19,716 nt of DNA from Thiomargarita sp. (GTDB taxonomy: Bacteria > Pseudomonadota > Gammaproteobacteria > Beggiatoales > Beggiatoaceae), in contig DYNO01000042.1 in the NCBI GenBank assembly GCA_020721025.1, forward strand, positions 1-19,716, in the 5' to 3' direction. The translations under genes and the position numbers were made by a program. The notes beneath the pieces were generated by a model. That model saw only the letters and a list, made by a program, of their open reading frames with translations. It made no database searches and was not told the DNA's origin. This document shows, one piece after another, positions 1 to 7,800 of this stretch; position 1 is the first letter of the stretch; each line of letters opens with the position of its first letter.

Positions 1-3
1 ACT

Positions 4-22
4 GATAATCATTCTCATTATC
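4..22. promoter_or_regulatory. Fur box (ferric uptake regulator operator)
   Basis: The 19 bases GATAATCATTCTCATTATC match 16 of 19 positions of the classical Fur consensus GATAATGATAATCATTATC. More hexamer-like units (ATCATT, AATGATTGTCAATGG) follow to about position 43. On the minus strand a TTGACA-like -35 lies at 36-41, pointing left, so the operator overlaps a plausible leftward promoter of a gene outside the window. It is about 110 bp before glgA, so control of glgA is possible but less likely. Confidence 0.75.
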
Positions 23-130
23 ATTGTTAATGATTGTCAATGGTTTAGAAGCTGCCATGCGCGATTAACCACCAAAGTTATCTCATAAGCGCGATTTATT
101 TGAATTAACAAGAAAAGACAGGATAACAGT

Positions 131-1615
131 ATGTCAAAACCCCGCGTTCTCTTTGCTACCTCCGAAGTGTATCCATTGGTTAAAACCGGCGGTCTGGCAG
201 ACATTAGTTATGCCCTACCTCAAAGCCTGCGCCAACTGGGTGTCGATGCCCGCATTTTGATTCCCGGTTACACTGAAATCGTGCATCATAAACAACTTCA
301 TCTGACAGTCGTTCGTGACCATCTCAACATATTTTCTAGCCTTAATTTCCCCGCCCGTTTACTCGAAGGCATCATTCCACATACAGATATTCCAATTTAT
401 GTGATTGATTGTCCTGAACTTTATGTTCGTGATGGGGGACCTTATCAAGATAGTAAGGGGGGCGATTGGTTGGATAATGCCATACGTTTTGGTGTGCTCT
501 CTAAAGTAGCGGCTTTGTTTGGGCAATATGAATATCCCTCACTATTTGAACCTGACATTATTCATTGCAACGATTGGCAGGCAGGATTGGCACCAGCATA
601 TTTACACTTTGGCAGCCAACCTCATGCAAAAACGTTGATGAATGTCCACAACTTAGCTCATCAAGGTGTATTTGGTCCGGAAGTGGTAACCCTGCTGAAT
701 TTGCCGCCACAAAGTTTTAGCATGTTTGGTTTAGAATATTATGGCTTAATGTCATTTTTGAAGTCAGGACTCTATTATTCCGATTGGGTATCCACAGTCA
801 GCCCCACGTATGCCAAAGAAATTCAAACACCTACATTTGGATACGGTTTATACGACCTGCTTGCTCACAGTGAAAAACGATTGACTGGTATTCTCAATGG
901 AATTAATGTCACCGATTGGAATCCGGAAACTGATCCCTATATTGCTGCCAATTACAGCCATACAAATTTAAATGGCAAGGCTCAAAATACCCTCGCGCTA
1001 CGCAAACGCTGCAAATTAGACAACAGCCGTTCATCCGCTACCCGCCCCATTATCGGCATGATTACTCGGCTCACCCATCAAAAAGGTTTTGATTTACTGA
1101 TACCTGTGATTTCAAAAATCATCGAAGAAGGGGCGCAGTTGATTTTATTGGGGAGTGGCGACAAAGAATTAGAAGCAAGATTACAAGCCATTGCTGCGAC
1201 CATGCCAGAATCGGTGAGTGTCACCTTGGGGTATGATGAAGAATTTTCACATCAAATTGAAGCCGGTGCTGATATTTTCCTGATGCCGTCGCGCTTTGAA
1301 CCCTGTGGCTTAAACCAAATGTACAGTATGCGTTATGGCACAATTCCTGTGGTACGGCGCACCGGCGGCTTGGCGGATACGGTGGTTGACACCCTACCTT
1401 CCACATTAGATAATCGCACTGCCACTGGCTTTGTATTTGAAGAGGAAGGTTCAAAAACCCTGTTAAACTGCGTCTTGCGCGCCCTGCTGGTCTATCGAGA
1501 TAAAACTACGTGGAAAAATCTGCGAATCAATGGCATGACCCAAGATTTTAGCTGGAAAAACAGTGCCGAGCAATATATCGCGTTATATGAAAGTTTATTA
1601 AATATCACCGCGTAA
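131..1615 (+). CDS. glgA: Glycogen synthase (ADP-glucose type, GT5 family)
   Basis: Transfers glucose from ADP-glucose to the non-reducing end of a growing alpha-1,4-glucan; a cytosolic enzyme of storage-glycogen synthesis. The 494-residue protein has the full family length. Visible motifs are the N-terminal KTGGL at residues 18-22 (Lys contacts the ADP-glucose phosphate), NVHNLAHQG around 171-179, MITRLTHQKGFDLL at 310-323, the SRFEPCGL loop at 387-394 with the catalytic-site Glu390, and RTGGLAD at 410-416. The start is supported by an AGGA Shine-Dalgarno about 8 bases upstream. No other glycogen genes (glgB, glgC, glgP) lie in the window, so it is transcribed alone or with a gene to the left. 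A Fur-like operator lies upstream at 4-22 but more probably serves a divergent neighbour. Nothing looks damaged. Confidence 0.96.
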   Translation: MSKPRVLFATSEVYPLVKTGGLADISYALPQSLRQLGVDARILIPGYTEIVHHKQLHLTVVRDHLNIFSSLNFPARLLEGIIPHTDIPIYVIDCPELYVRDGGPYQDSKGGDWLDNAIRFGVLSKVAALFGQYEYPSLFEPDIIHCNDWQAGLAPAYLHFGSQPHAKTLMNVHNLAHQGVFGPEVVTLLNLPPQSFSMFGLEYYGLMSFLKSGLYYSDWVSTVSPTYAKEIQTPTFGYGLYDLLAHSEKRLTGILNGINVTDWNPETDPYIAANYSHTNLNGKAQNTLALRKRCKLDNSRSSATRPIIGMITRLTHQKGFDLLIPVISKIIEEGAQLILLGSGDKELEARLQAIAATMPESVSVTLGYDEEFSHQIEAGADIFLMPSRFEPCGLNQMYSMRYGTIPVVRRTGGLADTVVDTLPSTLDNRTATGFVFEEEGSKTLLNCVLRALLVYRDKTTWKNLRINGMTQDFSWKNSAEQYIALYESLLNITA

Positions 1616-1988
1616 TGTGATAACGGATTGACAGAATTCTCAGCATCAAACCCAATGCGTTTCAATCCATTCCGAATCACAGCGATCATTTTTTAAGATT
1701 CTGAATCTTTTGAAAATTCTGTAAATCCTGCTTGCAGGGTAATCGGCGACAAAAAGCATTCCGTCCTTGCATTTGATCGCCGGTCAGAAGTATGATTCGT
1801 GAACTTCAAAATGTTCGATTGCTCTAATGTGTTAATGCCGTTATTAATAATTTTAATGACCAAACTCATTGAATTTAAAAGATAATTATTTTAACCCAAT
1901 CAATACGGCATCCATCAAGGGACAAATCAATTTACAAAAATCACTCTTTTGCATCTTAAGTTCAAATATTCACCATTTTGTTTCACAT

Positions 1989-2045
1989 CTGGTTTAAAAT
2001 AACTCGTTAGTCCTATCAATCAATAGAGTTATTTCCAGTGACTGG
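1989..2045. repeat. Nested inverted repeats (stem-loop cluster)
   Basis: AAATAACTC at 1997-2005 is perfectly complementary to GAGTTATTT at 2026-2034 with a 20-nt loop. The stem is extended by CTGG (1989-1992) pairing with CCAG (2035-2038) across a 4-nt bulge. That CCAG can alternatively pair with CTGG at 2042-2045 around TGA. The cluster lies about 85 bp before the tnpB-like remnant, where an IS200/IS605-type left-end hairpin would be expected. This is suggestive only, because no element boundary could be fixed. Confidence 0.55.
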
Positions 2046-2070
2046 GACATTTAACAGAAAGTGCTCCGTC

Positions 2071-2085
2071 CTGTTACCATAACAG
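2071..2085. repeat. Perfect small hairpin before the tnpB remnant
   Basis: CTGTTA-CCA-TAACAG is a perfect 6-bp stem with a 3-nt loop, 45 bp upstream of the remnant's ATG. It could be a terminal structure of the old mobile element or a protein-binding site; the sequence does not decide. Confidence 0.5.
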
Positions 2086-2129
2086 TTGACAACAGATAAC
2101 TTAGGTTGCTATTGATTTACAGGATTTTT

Positions 2130-2465
2130 ATGTTACTGGCACACAAAGTAGAACTGCGACCCAAGCCCGATCAGCTTGATTATTTTGAGAAAGCCTGCGG
2201 TCACTATCGACATTGTTGGAATCATACGTTGGCATGGTTTAGTCAACAGGATGCCGATGGGCATTACATTTTCAAATGGTCAAAAGCTGCGGCATATCAA
2301 TTCTATATGAAAGTTTTACGGGTGGAATTTCCGTGGTACAGTGAAGTTTCATCGGTAATAACTCGTAATGTTATTGATGATTTGGATAACGCTTTTAAGC
2401 ACTGTAAAATTTACGGATAGTGACCATCAAAGGAAGGGAAGTCGTATGGTAAATTTAAGACTCAC
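2130..2465 (+). pseudogene. Decayed TnpB (IS200/IS605-family OrfB) N-terminal fragment
   Basis: From the ATG at 2130 (AGGA Shine-Dalgarno a few bases upstream) 96 codons resemble the N-terminal helix-turn-helix part of IS200/IS605-family TnpB: MLLAHKVELRPKPDQ, then HYRHCWNHTLAWF, then NVIDDLDNAFKH. The frame then meets two stop codons in a row (TAG TGA, 2418-2423). After them the same frame continues with KEGKSYGKFKTH to 2465, which resembles the GxPKFK stretch that follows in intact TnpB. The remaining ~300 residues, including the RuvC-like nuclease domain and zinc finger, are missing. No TnpA gene is present. It is best read as a dead insertion-sequence remnant rather than a functional guide-RNA nuclease. 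A short surviving 96-residue DNA-binding peptide cannot be excluded but has no support here. Confidence 0.75.
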
Positions 2466-2603
2466 TTAATTATTAGCAATTATTACTTAATTACAGCTTT
2501 GGCAGTTCCCCCAGAATTTTGGAATTGTCCAAGTTTGCATTGGCTATTAACTTCTAACAAATTTTGTTAGATTCTATTAACTAAAATGGAATAGTATGTC
2601 AAT

Positions 2604-3437
2604 ATGTTGAATCAATCCCTGATCGTTGCACTCGCATTCATCTTGAGTGTTGTTATGGAATCCGCACACGCATGGACGGTTCCATCCCATGAAAAAGAAG
2701 AAGCCTTGTCTTTAAAGCCAGATTTGGAACGAGGACGGCGTATTTATGAAACCTGTGCTGTTTGTCACTCTCCGTTGGGCTGGGGAACGCCTGACGGGCG
2801 ATATCCACAAATTGCTGGGCAACATTTTAGTGTCATCGTCAAACAACTTACCGACATTCGGGCATCCAACCGTGACGCGCCCACCATGTACCCGTTTACC
2901 CTGTACTCTTCTACTCAAGGAGCGCAAGGTATCGCCGACGTAGCAGGCTACATTGCTCAACTGCTAATGGTGCCGAATAACGGTATTGGACCGGGCATTG
3001 ATTTAGAACTGGGAAATGTTGTTTATCAACTTTACTGTCAAGAATGTCATGGTAAACAAGGCGAAGGAGATGACAAAGAATTTTACCCCAGCGTTGCCGG
3101 ACAACATTACGAATACTTATTGCGAGAAGCCTTTTGGATAAAATCGGGTAAACGACGCAATGCAGATGCAACGATGGTGAAAAAAATTGGTGAACTGAAT
3201 GGTCGGGAAATCGCCGCGGTGGTTGACTATATCTCCCGGTTACGTCCTGCTGAACATAAATTGGCAAAAACTCCCGATTGGTGGAATCCTGATTTTCCAA
3301 GAAATTTTATGTCCGTTCCCATGATGCGAAATCTACCCACGCCATTTTTTAACTCAATGTCTTTACCACAAGCAATGGAAGGGACAGACGCGCCAAGGGA
3401 TTCAATGACCGAAATCATGAAGCATCGTAACCCATAG
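2604..3437 (+). CDS. Exported diheme cytochrome c (c4-like, class I)
   Basis: Periplasmic electron carrier. Residues 1-23 form a signal peptide (hydrophobic core, AHA before the likely cleavage at W24). Two CXXCH heme-binding motifs, CAVCH at 51-55 and CQECH at 145-149, lie in two similar class I cytochrome domains; each domain has a conserved IAGQH/VAGQH segment. Met95 (DAPTMYPF) and Met181 (DATMVKK) are plausible sixth haem ligands. The last ~60 residues, after the second domain, are Pro/Met-rich and lack a recognisable motif. At 277 residues it is longer than typical cytochrome c4 (~190-210 mature). It ends 43 bp before the NapC/NirT gene, so the two probably form one operon passing electrons from quinol to this carrier. 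The physiological acceptor is not visible. The start lacks a strong Shine-Dalgarno; TTG at 2607 is an alternative. Confidence 0.88.
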   Translation: MLNQSLIVALAFILSVVMESAHAWTVPSHEKEEALSLKPDLERGRRIYETCAVCHSPLGWGTPDGRYPQIAGQHFSVIVKQLTDIRASNRDAPTMYPFTLYSSTQGAQGIADVAGYIAQLLMVPNNGIGPGIDLELGNVVYQLYCQECHGKQGEGDDKEFYPSVAGQHYEYLLREAFWIKSGKRRNADATMVKKIGELNGREIAAVVDYISRLRPAEHKLAKTPDWWNPDFPRNFMSVPMMRNLPTPFFNSMSLPQAMEGTDAPRDSMTEIMKHRNP

Positions 3438-3480
3438 TATTTTAGCGTAACCAATTGTTCAAACTGTGGAAAAAAATAAT

Positions 3481-4131
3481 ATGATTAAATCGAAGCACAC
3501 CGAGCCCACTAAAAATACTGGCTCTCCAAAGTCTTCTTTCTTCAAATGGATAAGTTTTGCATTCATATTCATGGTATTGGGTGTACTCGGTGCTGTGGGG
3601 TTCGATGCCGCAGTGGGCTACACCAACACGGTGGAATTTTGTACCTCCTGTCATTCGCAACAATATCCCTTTGAAGAACTCAAAAAAAGCACCCATTGGT
3701 CAAACCGAACCGGGGTTCACGCTGGCTGTCCTGACTGCCATGTACCACACAGCTTCTTTCCAAAAATGTACGCTAAAATCATGGCTTACAAGGATGTGTA
3801 CCATGAATTGCTAGGTACGATTGACACGAAGGAAAAATTTGAAACGCACCGTTGGGAAATGGCAAATCGAGTGTGGGCGAAAATGAAAGCCACCAATTCG
3901 CGTGAATGCCGCAGTTGTCACTCCTTTGATCACATGGACTTAAGCGCGCAAGACCGTTTCGCTCGCAAAAAACACGAAAAAGCGGGAGATCGCAACGAAA
4001 CTTGTATCGACTGCCACAAAGGGATTGTACATCAAGCACCTGAACCACCCGCCGATGCAAAAGAAACTGCAACGGACGCGCAGCCTGCCAGTGCAACTCC
4101 ACCCACAGAAACGACAGACCATAAAAATTGA
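3481..4131 (+). CDS. NapC/NirT-family tetraheme cytochrome c quinol dehydrogenase
   Basis: Membrane-anchored cytochrome that oxidises quinol and delivers electrons to periplasmic partners. From the ATG at 3481 the protein has 216 residues: one N-terminal transmembrane anchor at about 20-45, then four CXXCH motifs (CTSCH 54-58, CPDCH 83-87, CRSCH 143-147, CIDCH 175-179). Family signatures HWSNRTGVHAGCPDCHVPH, GTIDTKEKFE and CHSFDHMD are clear. The tail (about 185-216) is Pro/Ala/Thr-rich and of low complexity. A GTG start at 3466 would add five residues but has no ribosome-binding site; GGA about 10 bases before ATG 3481 favours the latter. In NapC and NrfH relatives the first motif reads CXXCHxM with Met as haem ligand; here that position is Gln60. 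No napA, nirS or nrfA-type partner is in the window, so I assign no narrower symbol. Confidence 0.93.
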   Translation: MIKSKHTEPTKNTGSPKSSFFKWISFAFIFMVLGVLGAVGFDAAVGYTNTVEFCTSCHSQQYPFEELKKSTHWSNRTGVHAGCPDCHVPHSFFPKMYAKIMAYKDVYHELLGTIDTKEKFETHRWEMANRVWAKMKATNSRECRSCHSFDHMDLSAQDRFARKKHEKAGDRNETCIDCHKGIVHQAPEPPADAKETATDAQPASATPPTETTDHKN

Positions 4132-4163
4132 AGTAGTATCACATCAGTCAGGATGACAATACA

Positions 4164-4228
4164 TTTCAGAGAGTCAAACCTGTCAGATTTCAAACATTTG
4201 ACAGGTTTAAAATCGCCAATCTTTCTGA
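4164..4228. repeat. Palindromic dispersed repeat, copy 1
   Basis: A 10-bp perfect inverted repeat, AAACCTGTCA (4176-4185) against TGACAGGTTT (4199-4208), sits in a block that begins TTTCAGAGA and ends ATCTTTCTGA. The same architecture recurs after the next gene at 4726-4789. No T-run follows the stem, so it is not a canonical intrinsic terminator, although it could still stop or stabilise the cytochrome transcript. Confidence 0.75.
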
Positions 4229-4327
4229 CCTGTGTGGCATCACCTGAAAATCAACTGGTTCAAGTTGAGAACACAAGCGAAACAAGTTCCAATTTCTCAC
4301 TATCTCATTGACTTATCTGGAATTAAA

Positions 4328-4708
4328 ATGCAACGCCAAAATATTTCAAGCGGTTCACCTTGGGAAGCCACCATCGGTTATTCACGAGCAGTACGTGTCG
4401 GTAATACCATCGAAGTCAGTGGCACGGTTGCCGCAGGAGACAACGGGGTAGTCGGACGCGGCGACGGCTATGAACAAGCCAAATTTATTCTGCAAAAAAT
4501 CGAAAAAGCCCTGATTGAAGCCGGAGCATCGCTTGAAAACGTGACTCGCACCCGTATCTATGTCACTGATATCACACAATGGCAAGCCATCGGCAAAGCA
4601 CACGGAGAAGTTTTTGGCACAATTCGCCCCGCTACCACCGTGCTTGAAGTATCAAAATTAGTGAGCGACGATTATCTCGTTGAAATTGAAGCAACTGCCA
4701 TCGTATAA
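4328..4708 (+). CDS. RidA/YjgF/UK114-superfamily protein without the catalytic arginine
   Basis: Small cytosolic protein of the Rid superfamily, whose archetype RidA hydrolyses reactive 2-aminoacrylate-type enamines/imines to ketoacids. The chosen ATG at 4328 (GGA Shine-Dalgarno ~6 bases upstream) gives 126 residues, the family's usual length; the longer frame from 4232 is untranslated leader and overlaps repeat copy 1. Visible features are IEVSGTVAAG at 28-37, VTRTRIYVTDI at 72-82, and the C-terminal TIRPATTVLEVSKL...LVEIEA at 98-122. In RidA the equivalent of Thr103 (in PATT) is the substrate-carboxylate-binding Arg105 (PAR). Its loss places this protein with the Arg-lacking Rid subfamilies, whose function is not established. 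It stands alone between two palindromic repeats and is convergent with the NRPS gene, so operon context gives no hint. Confidence 0.9.
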   Translation: MQRQNISSGSPWEATIGYSRAVRVGNTIEVSGTVAAGDNGVVGRGDGYEQAKFILQKIEKALIEAGASLENVTRTRIYVTDITQWQAIGKAHGEVFGTIRPATTVLEVSKLVSDDYLVEIEATAIV

Positions 4709-4725
4709 CCATTTTTTACTTTGTT

Positions 4726-4789
4726 TTTCAGAGATTTAAACCTGTTAGTTTCTAAAACCTGACAGGTTTAAAATACCCCATCTTCCTGA
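4726..4789. repeat. Palindromic dispersed repeat, copy 2
   Basis: A 14-bp stem, TTTAAACCTGTTAG (4735-4748) against CTGACAGGTTTAAA (4759-4772), has one G-U pair and a 10-nt loop. The block starts TTTCAGAGA and ends ATCTTCCTGA, like copy 1. It lies between the convergent ends of the RidA-like gene and the NRPS gene and may limit read-through both ways, though no T-run follows it on either strand. Confidence 0.78.
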
Positions 4790-4860
4790 AAATGGCAAGT
4801 TCGCAAATTCACCGAATGAAATACTGAACAATTCCATTCCTAACTAATTGTAAAATCAAA

Positions 4861-7800
4861 CTATTTTAACAATTGTCGCAACAACGCATCCACATCCGAT
4901 TCTGCCAACTGATCCAAGTTTTCCAACAACTGCTCCGGAGTTTGCTGCGCTTGAATTGTGGCATGAGCAAATTTAACTCGCGGATAACCCAATGATTCTG
5001 CAAGCTCCCACGTCACATCGCCGAGAAAATCGCTAGTATAATCTCGCTGCCAATGATTCGCCACTGTTGCGTTAATGCCTTGATGTTGATGAAATTTCAT
5101 GTCCCCCAACATCCGCGATGCTTCATGAATCCCATCAGTCATGCGATGTTGTTTATCATGATACGGCTGCAACATTTCTGGGGAAAACGACAAACCCAAA
5201 AAGCTGCACAACTGCATCATACTATCTTCAGGATTATGCAACAATTTTTCAAACTGAACTTCAAATTTTCGGTCACTGGGAATCTGCGCCAAGAATTTGC
5301 GAATATTGTCATAACTCAGATACCAAATCAATTCCGCAAACGTGCGTCGAGCAAAACGATGATGTTCAAGAATACTCGGCATATATAGCTGATCTAGCCG
5401 CGCTTCCTCAAATGAGTGAATCATACCATACGGATGACGCAATAAATTGATATACAACGGTTTATCGAACAAAAGTTCCGCCCGCTGCAACGTTTCCCAC
5501 TCCACCGCATAAGTTGCACTTTTATCCACCAATACTCGCTGACCCAACCACGTTTGCATTTCCCGATAAAATTCCTGAGTCGTCAAACCGCGTGCTTCAA
5601 AATCTGCCATAATTGCCGTTGCCTGTATCGCATCACATTGTTTTAACTCCATAATTGCCCGCACCGTGCCCTCGCCCCAAAACCGATAAATACCAGAAAA
5701 TTCTTGCTGACGTTCGGCTAACGTATTGAATGACAACAAATACATTTCTGGTGGCGCAAATAATTGTGGATGCCCCGCCAACAATACTCGTAACAAGGTT
5801 GAACCCGACCGGGGCGACGATAATACAAAAATTGCACGGGGATTCTGCGTTGACACTGTGGGCAATGGTGGAACTCGGATCAATTGACGCATTTCTGCAA
5901 TGGTCGCAGAAGTCACTGTTTCGCTTGGAATTTCTGCCAGAGAAACCTCTGTTCCCAAAATTTTCGCAGCGGTTGTCGGATAATTTTCGATAAAATATTC
6001 CGTAAATTGCGCCAATGTAGGCACTCGAAATAACACAATGGCGTGAACAATTTCCTGCCACTGCGCTTGAATTTTATTCACCACCCGCGCCGCCTTGAGC
6101 GAATCACCTCCCAAATCAAAGAAATTATCCTGCTCTCCAATGGATTTCACACCCAAAATTTGTGACCAAATATCCGCCAACGCCTGAGCGAGGGCAGTGC
6201 GTGGTGCGACAAAATTTTGAGTATTTTCAATCATTAATCCATCAGGGACGGGCAGCGCGCGTAAATCCGTTTTACCGTTGGGCAACAATGGAATATGATC
6301 TAACACCACAAAATTTGACGGACATAAATACGCCGGCAAGCGTTGCAACAAAAAAGTTTTCAGCTCACTAATTGCAATTTCTGAAGTTAAAATAATATAA
6401 GCAATCAAGCGTTTATCGCCAAATTCATCAACTTTATCGGTCACAATCGCAGTTTGCACTGCCGGATGCTGAGAAAGCACATTTTCAATTTCTCCCGGTT
6501 CAATCCGAAAACCACGAATCTTAATCTGATTATCGCTGCGCCCCCAAAATTCCAAATGCCCATCCTCTCGATAACGCACCAAATCGCCGGTTCGATAGAC
6601 ACGTTGCCCAAGCTGTGGCAAATTGATAAATTTTTCTGCTGTTAATTCAGGACGATGCAAATAGCCCCGTGCCACTTGAATCCCGCCAATGAACAATTCA
6701 CCCAGCACCCCACGCGGCACCGGTTGTAAATATTCATCTAAAACATAGAGTTGCACATATTGAAACGCTTGCCCAATGGGAGGACGGGGCGCGGGGCAAT
6801 GAGTCAAATCCAACGCGGTGACAACAACGGTGGTTTCAGTCGGACCGTAAGTATTGAATAATACAATCTTTTCTCCGACACTTTGCTGCCATGCCTGCCA
6901 CCGATCTAGCCGCAAAGCCTCACCACCAATCAGGGCTAAACGAATACTTTTGGGTAATTCATGACGGGCGATATCCTGTGTCAATTGATGCCAATACGCA
7001 GTCGGCAAATCCAGCACCGTAATCCGCCAATCACGACAACGTTGCCAAAAGGTTGCAGAATCAAGCATATCTGGAGTACGCAGCACCAATTCGCCACCGA
7101 CCATCAAACAGGGGAAAATTTCTTCCACCGCCGCATCAAAATTGAGACTGGAAAATTGCAACACTTTGTCATCGGCTTGAATGCCATACATTTGTAGTGC
7201 ACTGTGACAAAAATTGCTGAAACTGCCTTGTTCGATCATCACCCCCTTGGGTTGCCCAGTACTGCCCGACGTATAGATGAGGTAAGCCAAATAATTCAGT
7301 GAAATATCAATGACTAACGGTGTGATCGGATACTTCATGATTTCTGCTTGCAAACTATCCAATTCAAGATAAGTAACCGTTTTGAGGCTTTCCAATGAAT
7401 TTCGATGCTCAAGCGCAGAAAGTGCCAAATTTTCAAATTTGCTTTGCGTGATAACCCATTGAATTTTCGCATCTGAAATCATCCATGCCAAACGGTTCAC
7501 TGGATATTCTGGATCGAGCGCGAGATAGCAACCGCCTGCTTTCAAGGTCGCTAAAATTGCCACAACCATGTCTAAACTGCGTTCTAGGCGAATTCCTACG
7601 ATAGATTCTGTTATGACTCCCAAATCCCGCAAATAGTGTGCGAGTTGATTGCTGCGTTGTTCTAATTGTTGGTAAGTTAAGACGTGATCTTGAAACCGCA
7701 CCGCGACGGCATGAGGTGTTTTTTGAGTTTGAGCGCGGATAACTTCATGAACTAACAACAGTTGATTTGGAAAACTTGCAGAAATCAGAGCTTGCCGCTG

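Larger units (their letters stand above)
1616..2129. other. Intergenic region with several palindromes
   Basis: About 510 bp without a convincing gene. Just after the glgA stop is a loose inverted repeat (GTGAT/GGATTGA at 1617-1631 against TCAATCC/ATCAC at 1662-1680). AAGATT-CTG-AATCTT at 1695-1709 is a small hairpin flanked by T-runs on both sides and is a weak terminator candidate for glgA. The right half holds the stronger palindromes listed separately at 1989-2045 and 2071-2085. The rest is AT-rich with no coding signal that I can see. Confidence 0.6.

Noticed and set aside
4735..4772. Hairpin between the RidA-like and NRPS genes as an intrinsic terminator.
   Set aside because: The stem is good, but no T-run follows on either strand and the same block occurs before the RidA-like gene; kept as a dispersed repeat instead.
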